Counted from the first letter of the stretch, positions 25,106-33,121 are shown. The stretch: DNA of 64,000 bases from Bacillota bacterium (GCA_023411375.1 JAEYOW010000010.1:62001-126000), one strand, 5' to 3'. Translations and numbers: made by a program. The notes: generated by a model from the sequence alone, not told the origin.

Positions 25106-26667
25106 AAGCCCAACTCCCTCATGTACGCGTCCATCTGGTTTTCTGCTTGCGCAATCTCGACTTTTAAATGAGCAATGTTCTGCTGAACGGCATCAATATC
25201 AATCGGTGCTTCTTCCTCGAATGTGTCCACATAACGCGGAATGTTCAAGTTATAGTCATTTTGCTGAATTTCCGTAAGTGGCGCAATATGAACAAACCGT
25301 TCAACATCTTCACGATGCTCATACGCGGTGACAATGTCTTCGATGTTCTTAATGCCAAGCTCGTTTTGATTGGTCGCTTTTACATAGCGAAGGTTGCCGT
25401 TTTCATCTTTTTTGCTGGCGTCAATGAAGCAAACATCAGTGGTTTGACGACCTTTTTTGAAAACTAGAATACATGCCGGAATACTGGTGCCGTAGAACAG
25501 GTTCTCGGGCAATCCAATGACTGCATCCAGAAGGTTTTCTTCAATCACACGTTGACGAATGCGCCCTTCCGCAGCGCCACGGAACAGCACGCCATGTGGT
25601 GCAACGGCGGCAATACGTCCTCCTATAGCCAGACTGGAAATCATATGGAGTAAGAAAGCCCAGTCGCCCTTGCTCGCAGGAGGTACACCCCAGTCGAAAC
25701 GATGAAATTTATCTAGCGTGGCTTCCATTTTGAATTCTTTCTTTTCCTTGCCGCTGGATTCACCGCCTGGATTAAAACCGGCTGCCCATTTGTCTTTAGA
25801 AAAAGGCATATTCGCAACAATCGCATCAAACGTGAGCAGGTTTCCATCATCATCTTTGAAAATGGGGTTCGCCAGCGTATCGCCCCAAGCAATTTTTGCA
25901 TCGCTGATTTCGTGAATATACATGTTCATCTTCGCCATTGCTACAGAAGACCCATTGACCTCTTGCCCATAGATAGAAATTTGCTTGGAGCGCGCTTGCT
26001 TTGCTGATTTGATTAGCAGCGAACCAGAACCGCAAGTCGGGTCATACAGACGATCACCCGGTTTCACAGCAACGATGCGCGCCATGACTTCGGAAACAGC
26101 TGCAGGCGTGTAGAAAGAGCCTGCTTTTTTGCCAGCCATGCTTGCAAACTGCCCAATCATATATTCGTAAGCATCGCCAATCACATCGGCAGGCACTTGG
26201 GTTTCCTTCACCTCAATTTGGGAAGGACGCAGGTCAAGCGATACCAAATCTTCTAGCAATTCACGAAGAATCGCGTTTTTATGTTCCCTTGTTCCCAGCG
26301 CATTTTCGCTGTTGTAGTCAACATTATTTAGCACACCCGCAAGCTGTTGATTATTGTCGTTTTCAATTTGGCGCATGGCCATATTGATAAGCTCACCGAT
26401 TTTATCCGAATACCGCTGTTCATAAAGTGACGCAAAAGAGCAATCTTCCGCAACGGTAAAAGGAAGGTACTTCTTTTGTCGTTCTAAACGAATACCTTCA
26501 TATTCCTTTTTCAGTTCTTCAACTTTTTCTTGATAGGTGTCACTAAGGTATTTAACAAACATCAGGGGAAGAACGTAATCTTTATAATTAGCTGCGTCAA
26601 TCGTATCGCGCAGTGAATCCGCGCCACGCATCAACGCACTTTCGATATCTTTTTTTGATGTACTCAT
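25102..26667 (-). CDS. hsdM: Type I restriction enzyme, HsdM methyltransferase subunit
   Basis: 521 residues from ATG 26667 (GGAGGC 9 bases upstream), overlapping the half-hsdS stop by ATGA. An N-terminal helical domain precedes the N6-adenine methyltransferase: motif I YDPTCGSGSLLI near 210 and motif IV IVANMPFSKDKW near 290. Motif IV reads NMPF rather than the more usual NPPF/Y. The end has the usual HsdM helix (NIAHLKVEIAQAENQMDAY) for HsdS contact. It modifies the host sites. The gene is intact and in the middle of the operon, with hsdS separated from it by dinD and the coiled-coil gene. Confidence 0.95.
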   Translation of the reverse strand: MSTSKKDIESALMRGADSLRDTIDAANYKDYVLPLMFVKYLSDTYQEKVEELKKEYEGIRLERQKKYLPFTVAEDCSFASLYEQRYSDKIGELINMAMRQIENDNNQQLAGVLNNVDYNSENALGTREHKNAILRELLEDLVSLDLRPSQIEVKETQVPADVIGDAYEYMIGQFASMAGKKAGSFYTPAAVSEVMARIVAVKPGDRLYDPTCGSGSLLIKSAKQARSKQISIYGQEVNGSSVAMAKMNMYIHEISDAKIAWGDTLANPIFKDDDGNLLTFDAIVANMPFSKDKWAAGFNPGGESSGKEKKEFKMEATLDKFHRFDWGVPPASKGDWAFLLHMISSLAIGGRIAAVAPHGVLFRGAAEGRIRQRVIEENLLDAVIGLPENLFYGTSIPACILVFKKGRQTTDVCFIDASKKDENGNLRYVKATNQNELGIKNIEDIVTAYEHREDVERFVHIAPLTEIQQNDYNLNIPRYVDTFEEEAPIDIDAVQQNIAHLKVEIAQAENQMDAYMRELGL

Positions 26668-27266
26668 TTGGTTGTGCCTCCAATCAATTTCTGAAGCTGC
26701 CAATTGGTATAGCGTTTTTCTTCTTGTATCAATTCTTGATAGAGTTTCTCGCGCCTGACAGCTGTTTCACATATTCCTATAATAAGTTGCTGCTTTTCAA
26801 CCGACGGAATGGGGATCATCGTTTCTGATAAATCGCCAATTCGTATCGTCCGTTGAAACTGCGTTTCCCCCGACAGAATAACCGTATCGGTAAAGGCAGG
26901 CGTAGACAAGTACCATCGCAGGTATCCTGACAGCACAGGAGCTCCGCTTTTAATGCGAATAACTGCCAGCTGCGATGGAATGACAAGGTTGCTGCTTTTT
27001 TCGTTTCCATCTATCAGCACGGGCATTAATGGAACAAACTGCCGAACAAGAATGTCATTTGCGTGTGTTAGATTGGTGTCCTCCAAATGATCACTCGAGT
27101 AAAAGTCGTCTAGGACATCCAGCTTCAATCGTCCATCTTCACCCATTGATTTAAGACCTAAGCGCTTGTAATGCTTGCTGTTGGCGTGTGGAGCTTTGGC
27201 CTCTTTACGGCTTAATACCAGTCCACATTGTATTGTGGCCAGCATGGATAATTTTTGCGTATCCAT
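26664..27266 (-). CDS. Half-length HsdS-like protein (single TRD)
   Basis: 200 residues from ATG 27266 (GAGGAG upstream), about half of a normal HsdS. One recognition domain (residues about 10-150; YLRWYLSTPAFTDTVIL, GETQFQRTIRIGDLSE) and one conserved helix (IPIPSVEKQQLIIGICETAV) are present. It overlaps hsdM by ATGA, while a full HsdS lies downstream. Half-S proteins can work as dimers that read palindromic split sites, so this operon could have two specificities. A modulator role is also possible. Nothing suggests truncation: it has its own start signal and a clean end. Confidence 0.82.
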   Translation of the reverse strand: MDTQKLSMLATIQCGLVLSRKEAKAPHANSKHYKRLGLKSMGEDGRLKLDVLDDFYSSDHLEDTNLTHANDILVRQFVPLMPVLIDGNEKSSNLVIPSQLAVIRIKSGAPVLSGYLRWYLSTPAFTDTVILSGETQFQRTIRIGDLSETMIPIPSVEKQQLIIGICETAVRREKLYQELIQEEKRYTNWQLQKLIGGTTK

Positions 27267-27326
27267 AATGCACTCCTCTAGGAATTCCATCCCGCCTGCA
27301 CAGTGCAAGCGGGATGGTTCTGGGGG

Positions 27327-27530
27327 TTAGGAATGATGAGATTCCGGGCAGCAATAGGCGCAGCCGTCGGCGCGAATGTAGGACTTTCGTGCTTCTCGAA
27401 CAGCTTCCTGCGATGTGCTGAAGTCGCCTAAGTGCTGGCGATTTTCAGGGGCAGGCAATTTGCTGCAAGTGGCACGATGAACCTCATGGTCACCATTCAT
27501 CTGCGCATTCTTATTCACGTAATAACGCAT
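27327..27530 (-). CDS. Small Cys/His protein leading the R-M operon
   Basis: 67 residues from ATG 27530 (GGGAG upstream), opening MRYYVNKNAQMNGDHEVH. Cys and His at HRATCSKLP and at CAYCCPESHH suggest one zinc site. Similar short proteins (YYVNKNAQ...GDHEVH) are familiar to me from many bacteria, without known function. It is the first gene behind the promoter at 27674-27702 and lies 60 bases before the half-hsdS. It could be a regulator or a nuclease partner; neither is supported directly. Confidence 0.72.
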   Translation of the reverse strand: MRYYVNKNAQMNGDHEVHRATCSKLPAPENRQHLGDFSTSQEAVREARKSYIRADGCAYCCPESHHS

Positions 27531-27673
27531 AGTAGTTCTCCCTTCTTTAGAGTAACGCGCCTCATTGACAAAACGGAGGTTTTTTGCTACCATGCCGTTG
27601 TCTGGTTTATCAACGAGGAAGTCGTCTCAAACAGTTGCCGCTGTTTCTGACGGCTTCTTCACGTTCTGCGGTA

Positions 27674-27702
27674 ATTGTAACTCGAATTTCAAACAAAGTC
27701 AA
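27674..27702 (-). promoter_or_regulatory. Promoter of the R-M operon
   Basis: Minus strand TTGACT (27702-27697), 17 bases, TACAAT (27679-27674). Start of transcription is expected near 27667, giving a 137-base leader. A dyad TGAC-N8-GTCA at 27711-27726, just upstream of -35, could be a regulator site. Confidence 0.78.
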
Positions 27703-27826
27703 GGCTTTTTTGACGATTTTTTGTCACTTTTTACTTTTGATTGTATTTTTAATTACTCATATGGCGCAATCTCTTTTCAGATGCCCTCCAAATAACTTTT
27801 TGGTATGTCGCGCTTATCTTTTTGTA

Positions 27827-29128
27827 TCACATGATCATTTCATTATCATGGCGTTTATCGCTGGAAGCCGATCTTGTTAGGATGCTCTCCGCTTCCTCCC
27901 TGCCCAACACTTTCACCAGCTTGTCATGCCTTTGCGCCTTTTCTTCCAGCATCTCTACACGCTGTTCACTCGCTCGCAGCTTCCATTTCAGGGAAGCCAC
28001 CTCCTGCTTGTGACTGTCCTCCATCCGCTGGCACTTGTCCGTCAGCTTCAAGCAGCGGTGGTACAGGTCAACCATGGTCTTGACCATCCTGCGGTAGAAG
28101 GGGAATGCCTTGTTTTCCTGATAGCTTCGCGCAGATTCCAGCAAGCCAGCTTCCGGTAACGCCTTGTCAGGGTCTTGCTCAATCTTCTCCATGAAAGCAT
28201 CGAGCTTCGCTGTTCTGGGCGCGAGCTGATTGAGCTTGTCCTGCGCAGCTTGAGCATCTACGGCAGCCTGCTCCTTTTCTGCTTCAAGCTGGGCAATCTC
28301 CGCTGCCTTGCGAGCCTTCTCTGCTTCCAACTCGGCAAGCCGTTTCTGTTCCTGCTCCACCTTGAATTGCACCACCGTCAAGTGCTCCTCAGAACTGCCA
28401 CGTTCGCCACGCTCTACATCGGTATATCCGGCATCCTGCATGTGTTTGAAGTAATCATCTTGCAATATACTGTATGACTTGCGCAGCACAGGCTTGCCGA
28501 CTTTCGTCAGCATCGTCTTTCCTGTCTTATCCACCACGGGGCTTGACTGCCACTTCTTGCTGCTGCTCACCTGCATGATGGTTTCGCGAACGGTGCCGCG
28601 CAGTTTTTCATCCTTGCAGCGTTTAGACCAAAGAATCTGCTTTTCAACCACAGGCACATACACCACATGCAGGTGATAGTGGTACACATCACATCCAAGG
28701 GCTTCACTCATGGCAGAATTGCGCTCGTCTGCGTGCATCACCGCTGACAGGATGTACTGCTCACCGCCAACAATCTTGATGGCACTCTTGTAGGCTTCGG
28801 CGTAGAACTGCTTGGCATATTCATAGCCGCCATGGTTGAAGAAGTAAGCGCTGTTCACATCGAAGATCAGCTCGCCATAGTGGGCAGCATCGTCCTTCAA
28901 ACCTCGCGTGGAGATGATACCGTCTTTCTCCATTTGCCGGAATGTTTCAGCGTACCCTGCATTGGGTATTTTGTAGTGGACGTTCATTGGAGTCCGTTCC
29001 AGCACGATGTCTGAATTGACGTAGCTCTCCTTCTCACGTTCGTTGTGGTGCTGGGCATTATCAATTTCTCCTTCGGTCAGGTTTGCGTTTCGCACCGTGG
29101 TGCGGTCAACTCCGTCGTTTCTCGCCAT
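27827..29128 (-). CDS. mobV: MobV-family relaxase (Pre/Mob)
   Basis: 433 residues. The N-terminal relaxase domain (to about 230) has the histidine block YHYHLHVVYVPVVEK near 150 preceded by MHADERNSAM, the MobV metal site, and the family start ANLTEGEIDNAQHHNERE. The C-terminal half is a long coiled coil (LAELEAEKARKAAEIAQLEAE split into LAELEAEKARK and AAEIAQLEAE). It nicks oriT and leads the strand into a recipient. AAAGGAGG precedes ATG. A fitting oriT lies 48-114 bases upstream (29176-29242). Confidence 0.92.
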   Translation of the reverse strand: MARNDGVDRTTVRNANLTEGEIDNAQHHNEREKESYVNSDIVLERTPMNVHYKIPNAGYAETFRQMEKDGIISTRGLKDDAAHYGELIFDVNSAYFFNHGGYEYAKQFYAEAYKSAIKIVGGEQYILSAVMHADERNSAMSEALGCDVYHYHLHVVYVPVVEKQILWSKRCKDEKLRGTVRETIMQVSSSKKWQSSPVVDKTGKTMLTKVGKPVLRKSYSILQDDYFKHMQDAGYTDVERGERGSSEEHLTVVQFKVEQEQKRLAELEAEKARKAAEIAQLEAEKEQAAVDAQAAQDKLNQLAPRTAKLDAFMEKIEQDPDKALPEAGLLESARSYQENKAFPFYRRMVKTMVDLYHRCLKLTDKCQRMEDSHKQEVASLKWKLRASEQRVEMLEEKAQRHDKLVKVLGREEAESILTRSASSDKRHDNEMIM

Positions 29129-29175
29129 AACAAACCTCCTTTATCTTTCGTTGTTTTGTCTGCCGCGTCGGGGCT

Positions 29176-29242
29176 ACGGCACTTTTTCAAAGTGTAATAA
29201 CCCACTATGACACTTTCATCCCTGCGGGCTGCAAAGTGCCGT
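29176..29242 (-). other. oriT: oriT of the IME (MobV type)
   Basis: On the minus strand AAAGTGT (29216-29210) and ACACTTT (29195-29189) flank a loop holding TAGTGGG/TTATT; the nick is predicted between 29201 and 29200. The pMV158 nick site is TAGTGTG/TTA inside a similar hairpin. A second perfect inverted repeat, ACGGCACTTT (29176-29185) and AAAGTGCCGT (29233-29242), encloses the core. Confidence 0.82.
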
Positions 29243-29262
29243 GGGCTCTCCGAGGGGGAACG

Positions 29263-29302
29263 CCCTCTCAGTCAGCTTCGGCTGACAGCTCCCCTAAGAG
29301 GG
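29263..29302. repeat. Hairpin repeat with UUCG loop
   Basis: GTCAGC-TTCG-GCTGAC (29271-29286) nested within CCCTCT (29263-29268) and AGAGGG (29297-29302). Similar CTCTCAGTCAGCTTCG...GAGG sequences recur between genes in gut Clostridia in my memory, so this may be a dispersed palindromic repeat. Confidence 0.5.
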
Positions 29303-29327
29303 AAGCAGGAGCATTCGGGAGCCCTGC

Positions 29328-29432
29328 CCCGAATGGGACCACGCCAGCGGCACGAGGTGGTCAATGTGGCCCGAACGGGGACACATCAGCGTCACCAAGT
29401 ACCCAACGTGACCCAATCGGGGACACTCATCA
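29328..29432. repeat. Three imperfect 42-bp tandem repeats
   Basis: CCCGAATGGGACCAC at 29328, CCCGAACGGGGACAC at 29370 and CCCAATCGGGGACAC at 29412: exactly 42 bases apart, with CAGCG.CAC.A.GT following in the first two. Each has a small dyad CCCGAA(Y)GGG. With oriT and the hairpin repeat they fill the 300-base gap between the relaxase and tnpV. Confidence 0.6.
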
Positions 29433-29789
29433 GACGTAGATCAACTCCGCCAGAACAATTTCCTCGGCACGGTTGCGGATGTTGTTCATCATCTGCACCC
29501 AGCGCATCTGGTCTTCGGCTTTAAGTTGCTCCGTAACATTCTCAGCCTTTGCCATCTGCCGGATGATTGTTGTAAGCCGTTCCTCTGCTTGCTCGTTCAG
29601 GTCAGGGATGAGCGTTTCCATCTCGCCCGACAGAAGCAACCGCGTGTACAGCGACGGACGGTTTCCCTCCAAATACTTGAGGTGCATCATGCCCCAGCGA
29701 CCAAAGGGACGCGGATTCGGCGAGACACCAAGGTCAGGGAAGTAATAGTCTCCGATTTTGGTGTACGTCAATTCAAATTGCTTTTTCAT
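29430..29789 (-). CDS. tnpV: TnpV-like transposon protein
   Basis: 119 residues from ATG 29789 (AAAGGAG upstream). The pattern YYFPDLGVSPNPRPFGRWGMMHLKYL (in pieces YYFPDLG, FGRWGMMHLKYL) and LYTRLLLSGEM is the TnpV family carried by Tn4451-like and many clostridial mobile elements. Its role is unknown; no transposase partner is present. It sits between the small 77-residue gene and oriT in the backbone of the element. Confidence 0.8.
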   Translation of the reverse strand: MKKQFELTYTKIGDYYFPDLGVSPNPRPFGRWGMMHLKYLEGNRPSLYTRLLLSGEMETLIPDLNEQAEERLTTIIRQMAKAENVTEQLKAEDQMRWVQMMNNIRNRAEEIVLAELIYV

Positions 29790-29876
29790 GAGGGTACTCC
29801 TTTCAATCCTTCTGTTCATTGCCATGGACAGGAGCGTGTCACGCTCCTGTGAAAGTGGGGAGGGAAAGTGGTTGTT

Positions 29877-30110
29877 TCACCATCGGAAATCCTTCGATAT
29901 ATCCGAGCATTCTAGATAGCGCAGCCGAGCTTTTTCACGTTCTTCGGGGGATTCGGCTGTCTTGTAGGCGGTGTAGGTGTCGTGCTTTACCAACGCATCA
30001 ACCTTCTTTCCCAGTTCTTCACGAATGGATTCCTCGTTGTCGGTCATCCCTGCGATGAAGTACAATGTGATCTTTAGAAACAGGTCTTTCGAGATTTGTA
30101 CGTTGTTCAT
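29877..30110 (-). CDS. Small conserved ICE/IME protein
   Basis: 77 residues, opening MNNVQISKDLFLKITLYF and ending ECSDISKDFRW; helical, charged, with KTAESPEEREKARLRYL in the middle. Closely similar short proteins sit in many clostridial integrative elements beside the replication gene (often mislabelled complexin). GGAGG precedes ATG. Function is unknown. The iterons lie just upstream. Confidence 0.75.
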   Translation of the reverse strand: MNNVQISKDLFLKITLYFIAGMTDNEESIREELGKKVDALVKHDTYTAYKTAESPEEREKARLRYLECSDISKDFRW

Positions 30111-30130
30111 TTTCTACCTCCGTGTCGGTC

Positions 30131-30282
30131 GTGACGGTCGTGACGGTATTTTTGCTAGTCAGGGCTAGACTATAGAAAATATCGACACGACCGTCACGGG
30201 GCTCAAAAAATCCAGGTAAATCAAGGGCTACAGGCGTGACGGTATTTTTGTGGATACCGTCACGCCCACCCAATACCGTCAC
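30131..30282. repeat. GTGACGGT iterons, probable replication origin
   Basis: Copies of GTGACGGT or its complement at 30131, 30140, 30190, 30236, 30256 and 30275, the first two 9 bases apart. 30234-30245 and 30254-30265 form a perfect 12-bp inverted repeat (GCGTGACGGTAT). They overlap the 3' end of the RepA-like gene. Consistent with an origin used by the excised circle. Confidence 0.65.
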
Positions 30283-31388
30283 GCATCGTCACGCACTTTG
30301 GCGAGCTTGACCTGCCGTCCGTCGTGGGTGCGTTTGCTCTCGCAGAGGATGCCGTACTCGTTGAAAAGCCGCTCGGCATTCACATTGAGATAGCGTGTCA
30401 GGACGTTGGCTTGCATCTCCAAGCCAGACAGACGCTCCAGCAATTCTGTGGGACTGCCGTGCCATTCAGGAGCATCCTCGGTGAGTAGTGTGGTGACCTT
30501 TTCCAGCGTAGGGTCAGGCGGCACTTTCCAAAGCTCCGTTTCTGCCTTAACGAACGTCCACACACAACGTTCACGGTCAAAGGATAGGGTCAGCTCTTGG
30601 TCCTGCTGGTCGCGCCCCACAACCTCCATGACAGCATTGTTGTCGGTGCGCTTTTTCTTTTGCAGGATGAACGCACCGTCCGCAGCACCCAGCAATCCGT
30701 TTGTACCGGAGATCATGTCAAAGCTGTCTGTCGCCTCCATCTTGCGCGTGTGATGGACTACCAGCAGGCACAGCTTGTGCGTGTCGCTGAAAGCCTTGAG
30801 CCGTGCAACGATCTCGTAATCGCTGGCGTAGCTATACCGATCACCACCAACTTCGCGCACCTTTTGCAAGGTGTCAATGATAATCAGCTTGGTGTTGGGG
30901 TGATCTTTCAGGAAGATGCAGAGCTGTTCGTCCAGTCCTGTGCTAAGGGTTTTCGCCTGCGTGGCGAAGTGCAGATGGTCACAGCCATCCACACCGAACA
31001 TCTGCGACAGGCGCTTTTGCAACCGCGCGTAATCATCCTCCAAGGCAAGGTACAGTACCGTGCCTTGATGCACCTCATAGTTCCAAAGGGGAAGCCCCAT
31101 CGCCACATGGTAGCTTAGCTGCGCCATGAAGAACGATTTACCGATCTTCGGCGCACCTACGAACAGGTACGTTCCTGCGCAGAGCAGCCCGTCGATCAAG
31201 ACGGACTTCGGCTCGTAGGACGTGTCGTACAGCTCCGACATGGAGATTGTTTGCAGGGAACCGTTATTTTTCTTGATATTTACGGGTTTCGTTGGTATAA
31301 TATCTGTGGATTGTTGCTTTGACGACTGCCCTTCATCTGCGCCAACAGATGGGTTCGGGGCGGTCTCTTTTTGTTTTTCAGCCTTCAT
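30279..31388 (-). CDS. RepA-like AAA ATPase / replicative helicase
   Basis: 369 residues. RecA-fold core with Walker A VGAPKIGKSFFMAQL near 78, Walker B KLIIIDTLQKV near 170 and LLVVHHTRK near 205, as in the RSF1010 RepA/AAA_25 hexameric helicases of plasmids and ICEs. The C-terminal winged helix (LERLSGLEMQANVLTRYLN) could bind DNA. It overlaps the MobC-like gene above by 11 bases and reads into the iterons at its 3' end. Role: replication of the circular form, aiding persistence during transfer (inferred). Confidence 0.85.
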   Translation of the reverse strand: MKAEKQKETAPNPSVGADEGQSSKQQSTDIIPTKPVNIKKNNGSLQTISMSELYDTSYEPKSVLIDGLLCAGTYLFVGAPKIGKSFFMAQLSYHVAMGLPLWNYEVHQGTVLYLALEDDYARLQKRLSQMFGVDGCDHLHFATQAKTLSTGLDEQLCIFLKDHPNTKLIIIDTLQKVREVGGDRYSYASDYEIVARLKAFSDTHKLCLLVVHHTRKMEATDSFDMISGTNGLLGAADGAFILQKKKRTDNNAVMEVVGRDQQDQELTLSFDRERCVWTFVKAETELWKVPPDPTLEKVTTLLTEDAPEWHGSPTELLERLSGLEMQANVLTRYLNVNAERLFNEYGILCESKRTHDGRQVKLAKVRDDA

Positions 31389-31710
31389 GCGATTCTCCGT
31401 TCAATCCATCCATCGTATCGGTTATCCAGCTGATCACATCCAGCAATTCATCGTTGATGTCATCGCCTTTCGCCAACCGTTGCAGTTCCATCAGCACCGC
31501 CGCCAGTTGGTCACGCAACACCTTGTACACCCTCGGATTGCCTTGGACTACAACCTCCCAACACAGCAGCCGCTTGATGATGTAATCCTGCTTGGTCAGC
31601 CCTGACAGCTTCACCATAATATCCAGCTGTTTGTTTTCCTCGGGCGACATGCGGAATGCCACGGTCTTGCTGCGCCAGCGATTACAAGCATCCTTCACCT
31701 TAGCAGTCAT
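31378..31710 (-). CDS. mobC: MobC-like relaxosome accessory protein
   Basis: 110 residues from ATG 31710 (AAGGAGG 7 bases upstream; the GTG at 31716 is too close). The N-terminal ribbon-helix-helix stretch SKTVAFRMSPEENKQLDIMV is typical of MobC-type proteins that help the relaxase open oriT. The rest (GNPRVYKVLRDQLAAVLMELQRL) is helical. It follows the integrase by two bases and overlaps the RepA-like gene. It probably partners the MobV relaxase. Confidence 0.8.
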   Translation of the reverse strand: MTAKVKDACNRWRSKTVAFRMSPEENKQLDIMVKLSGLTKQDYIIKRLLCWEVVVQGNPRVYKVLRDQLAAVLMELQRLAKGDDINDELLDVISWITDTMDGLNGESHEG

Positions 31711-31712
31711 GG

Positions 31713-32795
31713 TCACACCTCCTTTTCCATTCGGGCAATGTCCAGCTTCTGCGCCATTTCCGTCTGCTTTGTCGGGAACATGTGCGCATATTGACAGGTG
31801 ATGTCGATACTTTCATGCCCCACACGATTGGCAATGTCTGTCACCGAAAATCCGATGTCAATCAGCAGGGAAATGGCAGAGTGGCGCAGATCGTGAATAC
31901 GAATCCGTTTCACACTGGCAAGGGCGGAGCCACGCTTCATCTCGTGCTGCAAGAAGTGCTTGCTGATCGGGAAGATACGCTCGTCAGGTTGGGCATCGTA
32001 CAGGTGGCTGATGTAATCCTGCATTTCCTCTCGGAGGAAGTTCGGCATGGTGATCGTGCGATTGCTCTTTTCTGTCTTGGGTGTTGTGATCAGGTCACGC
32101 TTGTTCAATCGTTGATAGGATTTGCTGATGGTGACCGTGCCCTTGTCGAAATCGAAGTCAGCGGGGGTCAGCGCCAGCAACTCGCCCTCGCGGATGCCGC
32201 ACCAGTACAGCATCTCGAAGCAATAGTAGGACATGGGTTTGTCCATCACCACATCAGCGAACTTGAGGTACTCTGCTTTCGTCCAGAACAGCATCTCACG
32301 GCTCCTTGATTTGCCCATGTTGCCGACCTTCGCAGAGGGATTCTCTCGCAAACCGTAATACTTGACCGCATGGTTGAAGATGCAATTCATCTGGTTGTGA
32401 AGCGTCTTGAGATACACCGGAGAGAATGGCTTACCCTTTGCATCGCGGTGGTTGATCATTTCGTTCTGCCATGCCATGATGTCACGCGCCGTGATGTCGC
32501 TGAGCTTGCGCTTGCCGAAGTAGGGCAGGAGCTTGGTGCGGATGATGTGTTCCTTGGTGTGCCAAGTGTTTTCTTTCATGCGGCTTTGCATGTCCGCCGT
32601 GTACAGTTCAATGAAGCTGGCGAAGGTCATGTCAACGTCGGCTGTCTTTTGGTTCATCATCTCGCGTTCCCACGCAAGCGCCTCACGACGAGTGGCAAAG
32701 CCGCGCTTCTGCGTCTGCTTGCTCACTCCCGTCCAGTCTGTGTAGCGGTAAATCACCCGCCAAGTGTTGTGCTTTTCGTCCTTGTATACTGACAT
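31713..32795 (-). CDS. int: Tyrosine integrase of the IME
   Basis: 360 residues. The N-terminal arm-binding domain (AP2-like; WRVIYRYTDWTGVSKQTQKRG), the SAM-like core-binding domain (FIELYTADMQSRMKENTW) and the catalytic domain are all present: Arg in WCGIREGELLAL, HDLRHSAI, GHESIDITCQYAHMF (Tyr near 337). Tn916-type architecture. It inserts at the 3' end of guaA. Its start overlaps the excisionase stop as TAATG. The paired TTGCCAY repeats at both element ends are the likely arm sites. Confidence 0.95.
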   Translation of the reverse strand: MSVYKDEKHNTWRVIYRYTDWTGVSKQTQKRGFATRREALAWEREMMNQKTADVDMTFASFIELYTADMQSRMKENTWHTKEHIIRTKLLPYFGKRKLSDITARDIMAWQNEMINHRDAKGKPFSPVYLKTLHNQMNCIFNHAVKYYGLRENPSAKVGNMGKSRSREMLFWTKAEYLKFADVVMDKPMSYYCFEMLYWCGIREGELLALTPADFDFDKGTVTISKSYQRLNKRDLITTPKTEKSNRTITMPNFLREEMQDYISHLYDAQPDERIFPISKHFLQHEMKRGSALASVKRIRIHDLRHSAISLLIDIGFSVTDIANRVGHESIDITCQYAHMFPTKQTEMAQKLDIARMEKEV

Positions 32796-32998
32796 TACAG
32801 TTCCTTCCTTTCCGTGCTGTTCAAGCCGCCGTAGCAGGCTTTCTCGATGAAATACCGCTTGTTCACGCGCCCAGATACCGTCATAAAGCCCATGGCTTCA
32901 AGCTCTTTGTTGAGCTTGCGCATGATCTTGTAGGCGGTGGAGACGGAAACGCCCAGCGTTTCGGATACTTCCTCGGGATTTAGGTAAACTTTTTCCAT
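32795..32998 (-). CDS. xis: Excisionase-like DNA-binding protein
   Basis: 67 residues with a winged-helix/MerR-like fold: YLNPEEVSETLGVSVSTAYK is the HTH and GFMTVSGRVNKRYFIEK the wing. The position before int with a TAATG overlap is classic for excisionases. AAGGAGG precedes ATG. It would bend DNA at the ends and favour excision. Transcribed from the promoter at 33056-33084. Confidence 0.85.
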   Translation of the reverse strand: MEKVYLNPEEVSETLGVSVSTAYKIMRKLNKELEAMGFMTVSGRVNKRYFIEKACYGGLNSTERKEL

Positions 32999-33055
32999 TC
33001 AGATCCCTCCTTGTCGATTTCTAAATTTACTCGATAGAGTTTACTTAGTGTCACT

Positions 33056-33084
33056 ATTATATATACTCGATTGCGTAAAGTCAA
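33056..33084 (-). promoter_or_regulatory. xis-int promoter
   Basis: Minus strand TTGACT (33084-33079), 17 bases, TATAAT (33061-33056). TTTACTC/ACTCGAT repeats around it are likely XRE-regulator sites. Confidence 0.82.
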
Positions 33085-33103
33085 TACTCTTGATAAAAAT
33101 AAT

Positions 33104-33121
33104 TTTACTCATCTTAGTAAA
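33104..33121. promoter_or_regulatory. Operator-like palindrome between divergent promoters
   Basis: TTTACT-CATCTT-AGTAAA, perfect 6-bp arms, lying between the leftward xis promoter and the rightward regulator promoter. Related TTTACT half-sites occur at 33026 and 33040. Probable binding site for the adjacent XRE protein. Confidence 0.6.

Noticed and set aside
29328..29432. 42-bp repeats as a CRISPR array
   Set aside because: Only three copies, imperfect, with no distinct repeat/spacer division and no cas genes.
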